Source: Sphingomonas sp. CCH9-E2 (GTDB lineage Bacteria > Pseudomonadota > Alphaproteobacteria > Sphingomonadales > Sphingomonadaceae). From it: DNA of 45,958 bases. Under the pieces are notes generated by a model that saw only the letters and a list, made by a program, of their open reading frames with translations, had not been told where the DNA came from and searched no databases. This document shows, piece by piece, positions 8,746 to 18,364 of the stretch. The DNA is taken from NCBI RefSeq assembly GCF_001557215.1, contig NZ_LSJM01000441.1:1-45958 (forward strand), in the 5' to 3' direction. Positions within the stretch are counted from its first letter, which is position 1. Each line of letters starts with the position of its first letter. The translations under genes and the position numbers were made by a program.

Positions 8746-9930
8746 TCATGCGCGCACCAGCCGCGCGACAAAAAAGCCGTCGGTCGCATCGCTGAGCGGG
8801 GTGAGGCGCATGCCCGGTCCATGCGGCGTGCCGAGCGGCAGCGCAAGCGCTTCTGCACCGAAGGCAGGATTGCGCGCGAGGAAGGCGGTGACCTGATCCG
8901 CCCCCTCCGCATCGAGCAACGAGCAGACGATATGGATCAGCGCACCGCCGGGGCGGACCAGCGCCGCGCCGACATCAAGCAGCCGCGCCTGCGTCTCCAC
9001 CAGCCGCGCGAGCCGCGCCGGGGTGAGGCGCCAGCGTGCCTCCGGGTTGCGGCGCCATGTGCCGGTGCCGGAACACGGCGCATCGATCAGCACGACATCG
9101 GCGCTGTCGGCCCAGTCGGCCAGCGCCGCCGCCTCCCGGTTCGGGTTGAGCAATCGGGTTTCGACGATGGTGGCGCCAGCCCGCTGCGCGCGCGGAGCGA
9201 GGCGCGAGAGGCGCGCGCGGTCGCTGTCGCTGGCAAGGATCGTCCCCTCCCCCGCCATTGCTGCGGCGAGCGCGAGCGTCTTGCCGCCCCCGCCCGCGCA
9301 CAGATCGACCACGCGCATGCCCGGCGCTGCGGCGGCGGCGAGCGTCACCGCCTGGCTGCCGGCATCCTGCACCTCGAACCAGCCCTGAGCGTACGCGTCG
9401 CTCTTCTCCACTGGCGTGTCGGGGGGAAGCCGCAGCGCGAGGTCGAGGCCGGGGATCGGCGCGGCATCGGGGAAGAGGGCGGCGAGCTGGTCGTGGGTCG
9501 CCTTGAGCGGATTGGCGCGCAGGTCGAGCGGGGCGCGGTCGAGCAAGGCGGCGGCCTGTTCTCCATCCACACCCGAGGCAGCAAGCGCATCGATCAGCCA
9601 CGCCGGGGCGACACCGGCTGGTGCGGCGGGTTCGTCGGGTGCGATCGGCGCAGGACCATAGGGCGATCCGTCGAAGGTCGCGGCGAGTTCGGGGCTGTCT
9701 GCCGCCAGCGCCAGCAAGGCTGCGCGGCCATTCGCCGGGATCTCGCCGCACCGCCGGATCGCTTCGTAAACGAGGCCGCGGATCGCGCGGCGGTCCTTCG
9801 ACCCGGCATAACGCCGCGCCGCCAGCTCGCGCGCGATCAGCACGTCCGCCGACGCACCCCCGTCGCGCGCGGCGGCGATGATCGTGTCGAGCAGTTCGAT
9901 GGCAGTGCGGGTGCGCGCGGCGGGTGTCAT
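8746..9930 (-). CDS. RsmB/NOP-family rRNA (cytosine-5) methyltransferase
   Basis: This 394-residue SAM-dependent enzyme belongs to the Nol1/Nop2/Sun family that makes 5-methylcytosine in rRNA, most likely the RsmB type. It shows the SAM motif [16 protein letters not shown] and motif [20 protein letters not shown] with the conserved Cys. The motif VI region is [12 protein letters not shown], with the second Cys; the preceding residue is Val, not the usual Thr. The N-terminal 130 residues do not look like the NusB domain of E. coli RsmB, so I leave the symbol empty. The start at 9930 has AGGGGCGG upstream. The preceding gene ends 9 bp away. Confidence 0.85.
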   Translation of the reverse strand: MTPAARTRTAIELLDTIIAAARDGGASADVLIARELAARRYAGSKDRRAIRGLVYEAIRRCGEIPANGRAALLALAADSPELAATFDGSPYGPAPIAPDEPAAPAGVAPAWLIDALAASGVDGEQAAALLDRAPLDLRANPLKATHDQLAALFPDAAPIPGLDLALRLPPDTPVEKSDAYAQGWFEVQDAGSQAVTLAAAAAPGMRVVDLCAGGGGKTLALAAAMAGEGTILASDSDRARLSRLAPRAQRAGATIVETRLLNPNREAAALADWADSADVVLIDAPCSGTGTWRRNPEARWRLTPARLARLVETQARLLDVGAALVRPGGALIHIVCSLLDAEGADQVTAFLARNPAFGAEALALPLGTPHGPGMRLTPLSDATDGFFVARLVRA

Positions 9931-9939
9931 CGCCGCCCC

Positions 9940-10470
9940 TTAGGGGATCGACAGCGGTTCGGCGAGGGTCTGGGGGAAGGTACGGATGATCGCCGGGGCA
10001 AGCTTGGCGGCAAGCGTCGCGGGCACATCGGCGCGGGTGCCTGCAGCCTGCGCGGTCAGCGCACTGCCGCGCCACACGACCGTGTCGTCGGCGCGGCTGA
10101 CCAGTTCGACCGTCAGCGTGGTGACGATCAGGCCGCGCAGCTGGCGCTTGTCGGACGGCAACGTCACGCTGACCCCGCCGCCCCAATTGCCGAGGCCCCC
10201 GGACGCGCCCGGCTCGCGTCCGTTCGACGCCACCGCGCCACGCTCGGCCCGGGTCACCGCGATGCGGGCGATATAGCGTCCGCGCGCCTGCGGCGGCAGC
10301 GCGGTGAAGCGCGCGTCGAGCAGTGCCTGTTCCACCGCGTCGGCGAAGACCTGACGGATTGCTGCGGGAGTCGCTTCGTCCGCCACCGCCTCGACGGTCA
10401 CCGTGCCGGGGGTCAGCGCCGGCGCGTCCTGAACGCCGGAGGCCAGCAGGGCCAGAGCTGCAATCCACAT
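9940..10470 (-). CDS. Small exported protein of unknown function
   Basis: The 176-residue product starts at the ATG at 10470 with AGGAAT just upstream. A short signal peptide (MWIAALALLASGVQ) begins it. The mature region alternates strands and helices: VTVEAVADEATPAAIRQVF, then ARFTALPPQARGRYIARIAVTRAERG, then LIVTTLTVELVSRADDTVVWRGSAL. That layout resembles small periplasmic proteins or lipoproteins of the DUF4136/LptE-like kind, but there is no lipobox Cys and I cannot assign a family. It lies between the TonB-like gene (23 bp upstream) and rsmB (9 bp downstream), so it is probably co-transcribed. Confidence 0.7.
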   Translation of the reverse strand: MWIAALALLASGVQDAPALTPGTVTVEAVADEATPAAIRQVFADAVEQALLDARFTALPPQARGRYIARIAVTRAERGAVASNGREPGASGGLGNWGGGVSVTLPSDKRQLRGLIVTTLTVELVSRADDTVVWRGSALTAQAAGTRADVPATLAAKLAPAIIRTFPQTLAEPLSIP

Positions 10471-10493
10471 TATTCCTATTCCTTCCAAACGGC

Positions 10494-11318
10494 CTACCGG
10501 ACTCGTGTCGAGTCCAATTCATAGTCAATGCGGATCCGCACCCATTCGCCGACCTGATATTGTCCGCGCAATCGCGGCGGGCGGACACGGAACTGCCAGG
10601 CGGCGGCGAGGACCGCGCGACCGATCTGTGCGCCGTCGGGATATTCGTCGAGCAGCGCGCAATTGTCGACGCGGTAATCCTGCACCGTCCGACAGGCGAT
10701 CAGCGCCCAGCCCGGCGGGCGCGCAGTCGACAGATAGCCGCGCAGCTCGCTGTCATAGGGCTCGCGGAACCAGGATGCGGCGTAGAGCGGCTCGCCATTG
10801 GGGCCGCGCCCTTCGACGCGGCGCGAATCCCCGGGATCGGGGCCGGGCGCGGGTGGCCCGGCGACGCGGCGCGCAGGCGCAGCGGGCTGACGCGGCAGCG
10901 CGCCGATATCGGGGACGCGGTTCAGCGGGATGTCGAGCAGCACCGGTGGCGCGGGCGGCGGATCGGCGACCACCGGGTTGGGCGGCGGCGGGGTGTCCGC
11001 GTCCTGAGGCTGGGCCCGTGTGCTCGACTGAGGCGCAGCCGCTGCGGGTCGCGCCTCGGACGGCGGCTCGGGCGCGGGTTCGGGCTCGGGACTGACCCCG
11101 AAGGTCGCCATCGGCACCGTTTCTTCGGGCGGCGTCAGAATCTTGGGCGCGAGCGTCAGCAACAGCAGCGCGATCAGCCCCTCGATCAGCAGCGCCAGCG
11201 TAATCGCCACCGCACGCGCGCCGAACCGGTCGCGCGCGCGCTGAAGCAGCGTGCGCGAGTCTTCGGGCTGGGGCGGGACGGCGATACTCGACAAGGCGCG
11301 GCCGGATTGCCCGCGCAT
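10494..11318 (-). CDS. TonB-like protein (Pro-rich, TonB C-terminal-like domain)
   Basis: The 274-residue product has a cytoplasmic N-terminus, one membrane helix at about residues 36-57 (AVAITLALLIEGLIALLLLTL) and a long periplasmic Pro/Ala-rich spacer (about 70-160). Its C-terminal domain (about 185-270) with DNCALLDEYPDGAQIGRA and WVRIRIDYEL resembles the TonB fold. TonB proteins pass energy from ExbB-ExbD to outer-membrane receptors. No exbB, exbD or TonB-dependent receptor is in the window, and the C-terminal similarity is loose, so the energy-transducing role is an inference. The ATG at 11318 lacks a strong Shine-Dalgarno. It heads the leftward run to the TPR gene. Confidence 0.65.
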   Translation of the reverse strand: MRGQSGRALSSIAVPPQPEDSRTLLQRARDRFGARAVAITLALLIEGLIALLLLTLAPKILTPPEETVPMATFGVSPEPEPAPEPPSEARPAAAAPQSSTRAQPQDADTPPPPNPVVADPPPAPPVLLDIPLNRVPDIGALPRQPAAPARRVAGPPAPGPDPGDSRRVEGRGPNGEPLYAASWFREPYDSELRGYLSTARPPGWALIACRTVQDYRVDNCALLDEYPDGAQIGRAVLAAAWQFRVRPPRLRGQYQVGEWVRIRIDYELDSTRVR

Positions 11319-11349
11319 TGCGTCGAAATGATGTCGGGCGACTTCCCCT

Positions 11350-11376
11350 CTCCCCGCCTGCGCAGGGGCGGGGGAG
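11350..11376 (-). terminator. GC-rich hairpin downstream of the hybrid kinase gene
   Basis: CTCCCCGCC and GGC-G-GGGGAG pair around TGCGCAGG with one bulged G. It lies 8 bp after the kinase stop codon and before the TonB-like gene. No U-run follows, so this is a likely but unproven terminator. Confidence 0.45.
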
Positions 11377-11383
11377 CAAGGCC

Positions 11384-14002
11384 CTATACCCGCTGCAGCA
11401 TCGCGTCGCTAACAGCGCGTTCGAGATCGGCCTGGGTGAACGGCTTGTTGAGGCGGAGCAGATGCGCGGCGGCTTCGGCCGGGGTCTCGCCATAGCCGGT
11501 GGCGAGGATGATCGGCAGTTCCGGACGCCGCGCGCGGACCCGCGCGATCAGTTCGGTGCCGGTCATGCCGGGCATCGCCTGATCGGTGATCAGCAATGCG
11601 ATATCTTCCCGCGCATCGATCGCGTCGAGCGCGGCCTGGCCCGACTCCGCCTCGATCGCCCGGTGCCCCAGATCGGTCAGCAGGTCGGCGGTGTTCATCA
11701 GCACCAGCGGATCGTCGTCAACCACCAGCACGACCAGCGCGCGCATCGCACTGCAACCGCCCTTGGCGCGCGGCGTGACGGTCGCGGCACGCGCCCCGTC
11801 CGGCGCGACCGGCAACCAGATATGGGCATGCGTGCCCTGCCCCGGTTCGCTTTCGATCTCCAGCATCCCGCCATTTTGCCGCGCAAAGCCATGGATCATC
11901 GACAGGCCCAGGCCAGTGCCCTTACCCACCCCCTTGGTCGTGAAGAACGGCTCGGTCGCGCGGGCCAGCGTCGCGGCGTCCATGCCGGTGCCCTCGTCGC
12001 TGACGGTCATGCGGACATAATGGCCGGAGGTCAGGCCGCGCACCTCGCCGATCACCTCACGCTCGACCCCGCGAATGCAGATCAGTCCGCCATCGGGCAT
12101 CGCGTCGCGCGCATTCACCGCGAGGTTGACCAGCGCCATTTCGAGCTGGTTCACGTCGGCGGACACGGCGGGCAGACGATCAGGGAAGTCCATTTCGATC
12201 CGCCATGACGGGCCGATCGTCCGCTCCAGCAGCCCGCGCATGTCGGCGACTAGCGCGGGGACGTCGATCCGTTCGGTCTTCAGTTCCTGCCGCCGGGCAA
12301 AGGCGAGCATGCGCTGCGTCAGCGCCGCACCGCGATCCGCCGCCTGCATCGAATTGTCGATCAGGCGGGTGATCTGCGCGTCGCCTTCGGGCAGGCGTTT
12401 GCGCAGCAAGGTCAGGCCGCTCATGATCGCCATCAGCAGATTGTTGAAGTCGTGCGCGACCCCGCCGGTCAGCTGGCCGATCGCCTCGATCTTCTGGCTC
12501 TGGAACAGCGCCTCGCGCGCGACTTCCAGCTCGCGCTGCGCCTCTTCGCGCTCGGTGATGTCGCGCGTGATTTTGGCAAAGCCGATCAGCTTGCCGTCAT
12601 CGTCATGGATCGCATCGAGCACCACGCTCGCGCGGAAGCGCACGCCGCCCTTGCGCATGCGCCAGCCCTCGGCGGCGAAGCGCCCCTGTCGCCGCGCGGT
12701 TTCGAGCGCGCGCTGCGGCTCCCCGGCGGCACGATCCTCTTCGGGGTAGAAGGTCGAGAAATGCGCCCCCATGATCTCGTCCGGGGTATAGCCCTTGATC
12801 CGCTGCGCCCCGGCGTTCCAGCTGGCGACCACGCCGTCGGGATCGAGCATGTAGATCGCATAATCGGTCACGCCCTGCACCAGCAGGCGGAACTGGGTAC
12901 GGCTCTGCTCGAGCGCGGCGGCGCGTTCGTCGGCGCGGTGTTCGAGCTCGGCGTTGAGCTGGCGCAGCTGTTCGGCGGTTCTGCGCAACTCCGCAGCGGC
13001 GGCGGTGCGCTCGACATGCGCCCAGCTGCGGTCGGTCACCTCGCGGATCAGCGCGATTTCGTCCGGCGTCCAGACATGCGGTTCGGCATGGTGCGCCGCC
13101 ATCAGCGCGATCAGGCGGCCATCCTTGACCAGCGGCACGCAGCAGGTCGCGGCGAGACCGATCGCGGCAAATGTCGCGGCTTCGTGCGGCGGCAGTTCAT
13201 GGGCGATATCGTCGAGGATCAGCGGACGACCGGCGTTGAGTTCGCGCACCGCCTGCTGCCCGAACGCGGCAAGGCTGTAATGGCCGACGATCGACCGCAA
13301 CCCGGGGCGCGCCCAATCGCCGCGAATGGTAAAGCCATCGCCGTCGGCATCCATGTCGGCATAAGCGCAATTGGCGGCATCGAGCCGGTCGGCGAGCATG
13401 CGCGTGGTGGTCGCCAGAATCTCGGACGGATCCTTCGCCGCACCGGTCTCGCGCGACAGTGCATCGAGGAACCGCAGCCGCGCCTCGCTTTCGCGCAGCG
13501 ACGTTTCCGCGAGCACGGAGTCGGTCGTTTCGACCACCACCGCCATCACCCCCGCCGGACGCCCGGCATCGTCGAACACGGGGGAATAATCGAGGTCGAG
13601 CCAGCAATCCTCGAACGTGCCGGTGCGGTTGAGCTTGAGCTTGTGGTTGCGATAGGCGAGCGTCCCGCCGGCGAGACCAACGCGCATCACATGTGCGTTG
13701 AGATCGGCGACCTCGGGCCACGCCTCCAGCACCTTCATGCCCAGCAGCCCGGGGTGCCGTTCGCCAGCAAAGACCGAATAGCCGTCATTATAGATGAGGT
13801 GCCCGTCCTCGCCCCACAGCATCACGAGCGGCACGGGCGAGTTGACGAGAAACGCGACGATGCTGCGCAGGCTTTGCGACCAGTGTTCGATCGGACCGAC
13901 GCTGGTCGTCGACCAGTCGAAGGCGGCGATGCGCGCGCCCATCTCTCCGCCATAGACCAGAAATGCCGGGACGTCCGCCACCCGTATCGCGCTCGATTCC
14001 AC
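11384..14002 (-). CDS. Hybrid sensor histidine kinase (PAS-GAF-PAS-HisKA-HATPase-REC)
   Basis: This cytosolic sensor of about 872 residues has no membrane helix. Reading from the N-terminus: a PAS-like domain (about 20-150), a GAF domain (about 170-315), a coiled-coil linker and a second PAS domain (about 365-480, GYTPDEIMG, ITRDITERE). The kinase core follows, with phospho-acceptor His in GGVAHDFNNLLMAI, NLAVNARDAMPDGG as the N-box, DEGTGM and GKGTGLGLSMIHGFA. A C-terminal receiver domain has VVDDDPLV and phospho-acceptor Asp in LLITDQAMPGMTG. I prefer the GTG at 14002, with GGAG 5 nt upstream; an ATG at 14038 is the alternative. The signal is unknown. No separate response regulator is adjacent. 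Confidence 0.88.
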   Translation of the reverse strand: MESSAIRVADVPAFLVYGGEMGARIAAFDWSTTSVGPIEHWSQSLRSIVAFLVNSPVPLVMLWGEDGHLIYNDGYSVFAGERHPGLLGMKVLEAWPEVADLNAHVMRVGLAGGTLAYRNHKLKLNRTGTFEDCWLDLDYSPVFDDAGRPAGVMAVVVETTDSVLAETSLRESEARLRFLDALSRETGAAKDPSEILATTTRMLADRLDAANCAYADMDADGDGFTIRGDWARPGLRSIVGHYSLAAFGQQAVRELNAGRPLILDDIAHELPPHEAATFAAIGLAATCCVPLVKDGRLIALMAAHHAEPHVWTPDEIALIREVTDRSWAHVERTAAAAELRRTAEQLRQLNAELEHRADERAAALEQSRTQFRLLVQGVTDYAIYMLDPDGVVASWNAGAQRIKGYTPDEIMGAHFSTFYPEEDRAAGEPQRALETARRQGRFAAEGWRMRKGGVRFRASVVLDAIHDDDGKLIGFAKITRDITEREEAQRELEVAREALFQSQKIEAIGQLTGGVAHDFNNLLMAIMSGLTLLRKRLPEGDAQITRLIDNSMQAADRGAALTQRMLAFARRQELKTERIDVPALVADMRGLLERTIGPSWRIEMDFPDRLPAVSADVNQLEMALVNLAVNARDAMPDGGLICIRGVEREVIGEVRGLTSGHYVRMTVSDEGTGMDAATLARATEPFFTTKGVGKGTGLGLSMIHGFARQNGGMLEIESEPGQGTHAHIWLPVAPDGARAATVTPRAKGGCSAMRALVVLVVDDDPLVLMNTADLLTDLGHRAIEAESGQAALDAIDAREDIALLITDQAMPGMTGTELIARVRARRPELPIILATGYGETPAEAAAHLLRLNKPFTQADLERAVSDAMLQRV

Positions 14003-14120
14003 GCTTGCTCCGTCATTCCCCCAGCGATGCACATGCACCGGCCCGGAGGATTGAACGCGCGCGCGAAACGATCGGTTCCGGCCCCGCTAAATTTTTGAGA
14101 TTACGCGGGTTTAGCCAGGG

Positions 14121-15641
<1,521 letters not shown>

Positions 15642-15982
15642 CTAGGGGGTGACGGGAGCGGAAGGCAGATAGCGCGCAAGCCGCGCTTCGAGCAGGCGAA
15701 TGAGTCCCGGATCCATGAACTCATACTCATCTGGAATATCGAGACATACGATCCGCTTACCGTTCAGCGAGGAGCGGAAGCGCTTCTGCAACTTGTTGCG
15801 ATGCTGACGCTCCATGACGAAGATCGTGTCGGCCCATTCAAGCAGCTCCGGTGTGACCGGATTTTCAGCATCGTGGTTCGTGCCGGCAGAGCTGACCTCG
15901 ATTCCTTGACGGGTTGAAAAATCTGCTCAGCAGTCGGGCTCCGCAGCCTGTTCTGACTGCAAATGAACAGATAGTTGCTCAC
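15642..15982 (-). pseudogene. Low-molecular-weight protein-tyrosine-phosphatase-like gene with a frameshift
   Basis: Starting at GTG 15982 the frame reads SNYLFICSQNRLRSPTAEQIF, the N-terminus of a small phosphatase-like family with the CxxNxxRSPTAE loop. After a run of five T on the coding strand (about 15918-15922) this frame yields unrelated sequence and stops at 15764. In the neighbouring frame the family continues perfectly: GIEVSSAGTNHDAENPVTPE, LLEWADTIFVMERQHRNKLQ, KRIVCLDIPDEYEFMDP, to a stop at 15642. Rejoined, the protein would have about 113 residues. One missing T would explain it. A sequencing error, a true mutation, or slippage at the T-run are all possible. It lies 4 bp after the citE-like gene. 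Confidence 0.8.
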
Positions 15983-15986
15983 CGGC

Positions 15987-16805
15987 CTACCCCGCCCGCG
16001 CCAGCAGCGCCTTGGCGCGGTCGACGTGCATCTCCTCGATCATCGCGTCCTTGTAGCGTTCGGCGCCGCCGGAAAACGCCGCGACCAGCGCGCGTGCCTC
16101 GTCCAGTTCCGCGTCGGTCGGATCGAACGCGGCGCGGGCGATGTCGATCTGGTTGGGGTGGATCAGGCTCTTGCCGTCGAAACCGAGCAGCCGGCCCTCG
16201 GCGCATTCCGCCGCCAGCCCCTCGGGATCGTCGAGGCGATTGAACACGCCGTCGAGCACCCACAGCTCACGCGCCCGCGCCGCCAGCACCATCAGCTGCA
16301 GCGACAGCGCCATCTGCGCGCGGCCCGCCGCCGGGGGCAGCTTGAGCGATGCCGCAAGATCGTTGGTGCCTGCGATCAGGCCGGCCAGTTCGACGCCCCA
16401 GCCGGTGGTGCTGGCGATCGGGCCGACATTCATCACGCCTGCCGCAGTCTCGATCATCGCCAGCACGGGGCGGTCGGCGTAGAGCGCGGTGTGGGTGATC
16501 GCCTCGGGCGTCTCGACCTTGGGCAGGATGACATGCGTCGCAGCGGATTTCTTGACCGCCTTCACATCCGCCTTCCAGTGATCGCTGTCCTTGGCGTTGA
16601 CGCGGACGCCGAACGGGCGATCGCCAAAGCCCTCGACCGCCTTCACCGCCTCACGCGCGGCTTCCTTGTCCTCCGCCTTCACCGCATCCTCAAGGTCGAG
16701 GATGATCATGTCAGCGTTCAACCCTTTCGCCTTTTCGATGGCGCGGGCATTCGATGCGGGCAGGAACAGCGCGGTGCGCGGCGGGGCGTAAATCGCTTTG
16801 CTCAT
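15987..16805 (-). CDS. HpcH/HpaI aldolase / citrate-lyase-beta-like (CoA ester lyase)
   Basis: This 272-residue TIM-barrel enzyme belongs to the CitE-like family, whose members cleave or hydrolyse malyl-, citramalyl- or related CoA thioesters with Mg2+. It begins with PPRTALFLPASNARAIEKA (CoA/substrate loop). The motif MIILDLEDAV follows, then the substrate Arg in GVRVNAKDSD (Arg68) and the metal ligands Glu119 in AMIETAAGV and Asp149 in AGTNDLAASL. GFDGKSLIHPNQI closes the barrel. No other citrate lyase subunit is nearby, so it is a stand-alone family member and the exact substrate is unknown. It is divergent from the SPFH gene across 49 bp. Confidence 0.88.
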   Translation of the reverse strand: MSKAIYAPPRTALFLPASNARAIEKAKGLNADMIILDLEDAVKAEDKEAAREAVKAVEGFGDRPFGVRVNAKDSDHWKADVKAVKKSAATHVILPKVETPEAITHTALYADRPVLAMIETAAGVMNVGPIASTTGWGVELAGLIAGTNDLAASLKLPPAAGRAQMALSLQLMVLAARARELWVLDGVFNRLDDPEGLAAECAEGRLLGFDGKSLIHPNQIDIARAAFDPTDAELDEARALVAAFSGGAERYKDAMIEEMHVDRAKALLARAG

Positions 16806-16854
16806 GCCGCCTCTATGCTAGGATCGCAGCAACTAGGAAAGGCGGGCAATTCCC

Positions 16855-17841
16855 ATGGAACTAACGGTCGGCGCATTTTTCATCCTGATGGTGCTGGTGC
16901 TGATGTACCTGTTCGCCAGCATCAAGATCGTACGGCAAGGCTATCACTACACGATCGAGCATTTCGGTCGCTTCACCACCGTCGCGACGCCGGGGTTCAA
17001 CCTCTACCCGGCGTTCTTCTATCGCGTCGGCCGCCGGGTGAACATGATGGAGCAGGTGATCGATATTCCGGGGCAGGAGATCATCACCAAGGACAACGCC
17101 ATGATCTCAACCGATGGCGTGGTGTTCTTTCAGGTGCTCGACGCGCCAAAGGCCGCCTACGAGGTCAGCGACCTCTACGTCGCGCTGCTCAATCTGGTGA
17201 CCACGAACCTGCGTACCGTGATGGGGTCGATGGACCTCGACGAAACGCTGTCCAAGCGCGACGAGATCAACGCGCGGCTGCTCAACGTCGTCGATCATGC
17301 GACCACGCCATGGGGGGTGAAGATCACCCGCGTCGAGATCAAGGACATCCGCCCGCCCGCCGACATCGTCAACGCAATGGCGCGACAGATGAAGGCCGAG
17401 CGTGAGAAGCGCGCGAACATCCTTGAGGCCGAGGGCAGCCGCGCATCGGAAATCCTGCGCGCCGAGGGCCAGAAACAGGCCCGCATCCTCGAGGCCGAGG
17501 GTCGCAAGGAATCCGCCTTCCGCGACGCCGAAGCGCGCGAACGCGCGGCGGAGGCCGAGGCCAAGGCAACCGAGCTGGTCAGCCAGGCGGTGGAGAGCGG
17601 ATCGGCCGCCTCGCTCAACTATTTCATCGCGCAGAAATATGTCGAGGCGGTCAGCAAGTTCGCGACCAGCCCGAATGCCAAGACGATCCTGTTCCCGGTC
17701 GAGGCAACGCAGCTGATCGGCACGCTGGGCGGCATCGGCGAGCTGGCGAAGGAAGCGCTGGGCGGCAAGGATACGCCGTCTGCGCCCCCCGCCCCGTCCG
17801 CGCGCCTGCGTCAGTCGCCATCGGGAGCGCCGCAGGAATGA
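16855..17841 (+). CDS. SPFH/Band 7 (stomatin-like) membrane protein, QmcA-type
   Basis: The 328-residue product has one N-terminal membrane helix (about 5-24). An SPFH/Band 7 domain (about 25-200, with QGYHYTIEHFGRF and ISTDGVVFFQV) is followed by a long charged coiled coil rich in EAEG repeats (about 180-250). The tail is Pro-rich. Such proteins oligomerise at the inner membrane and are usually encoded with an NfeD partner, as here: the next gene overlaps by 4 bp. They are linked to membrane microdomain organisation and quality control; the precise role is not settled. The ATG at 16855 follows AGGAAAGGCGGG. Confidence 0.93.
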   Translation: MELTVGAFFILMVLVLMYLFASIKIVRQGYHYTIEHFGRFTTVATPGFNLYPAFFYRVGRRVNMMEQVIDIPGQEIITKDNAMISTDGVVFFQVLDAPKAAYEVSDLYVALLNLVTTNLRTVMGSMDLDETLSKRDEINARLLNVVDHATTPWGVKITRVEIKDIRPPADIVNAMARQMKAEREKRANILEAEGSRASEILRAEGQKQARILEAEGRKESAFRDAEARERAAEAEAKATELVSQAVESGSAASLNYFIAQKYVEAVSKFATSPNAKTILFPVEATQLIGTLGGIGELAKEALGGKDTPSAPPAPSARLRQSPSGAPQE

Positions 17842-18323
17842 GCGACTGGCTGGCCGACCAGGCGGGGTTCGTCTGGCTGATCATCGCGGCGCTGCTCGCG
17901 ATCTGCGAGCTGATGATCCCGGGCGTGTACCTCACCTTCCTCGCGCTCGGCGCGGCGGCGACGGGCGTGCTGGCGCTGCTCTTTCCGGAGCTAGGCGCGA
18001 TCGGACAGTTCATCAGCTTTGCGGCATGGTCGACGGTCGCGGTGCTGGTCGGCAAGCGCTGGTATGGCGCGAACCCGGTGCCGAGCGCCGACCCCGACCT
18101 CAACAACCGCGCCGCGCGGATGATCGGGCAGAGCGTCACCGTGGTGGATGCGATCAGCGGCGGCACCGGGCGGGTGCGCGTCGGCGACGGCGAATGGCCG
18201 GCGGAAGGCCCGGACCTGCCGGCTGGCGCGAAGGCGCGGATCGCTGCCGTGCGCGGCGGGGTGGTGGTGATCGAAGCGGTCCCGGCCCTGGCGGCGGATG
18301 GATCGCCGCGCTTACCGGATTGA
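17838..18323 (+). CDS. NfeD-family membrane protein
   Basis: The 161-residue product has three hydrophobic helices: FVWLIIAALLAICELMIPG, LTFLALGAAATGVLALLF and QFISFAAWSTVAVLVG. A soluble OB-fold-like C-terminal domain follows (about 85-150, MIGQSVTVVDAISGGTGRVRVGDGEW pattern). This is the short NfeD form without a ClpP-like protease domain. It starts at ATG 17838, overlapping the SPFH stop by 4 bp; the pair is a conserved two-gene unit in bacteria. The NfeD OB fold is thought to work with the stomatin-like partner at the inner membrane. Confidence 0.9.
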   Translation: MSDWLADQAGFVWLIIAALLAICELMIPGVYLTFLALGAAATGVLALLFPELGAIGQFISFAAWSTVAVLVGKRWYGANPVPSADPDLNNRAARMIGQSVTVVDAISGGTGRVRVGDGEWPAEGPDLPAGAKARIAAVRGGVVVIEAVPALAADGSPRLPD

Positions 18324-18364
18324 AGGAATTTCGCCGCTAACCCTGCGCATCAGGGAGCGGATCG

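Noticed and set aside
12452..14098. A 548-codon frame opposite the hybrid kinase
   Set aside because: Antisense shadow; the kinase frame carries all conserved motifs.
15764..15982. The 72-codon frame as an intact small gene
   Set aside because: Only its first third matches a protein family; the remainder is out of frame, so it is the first part of a frameshifted gene.
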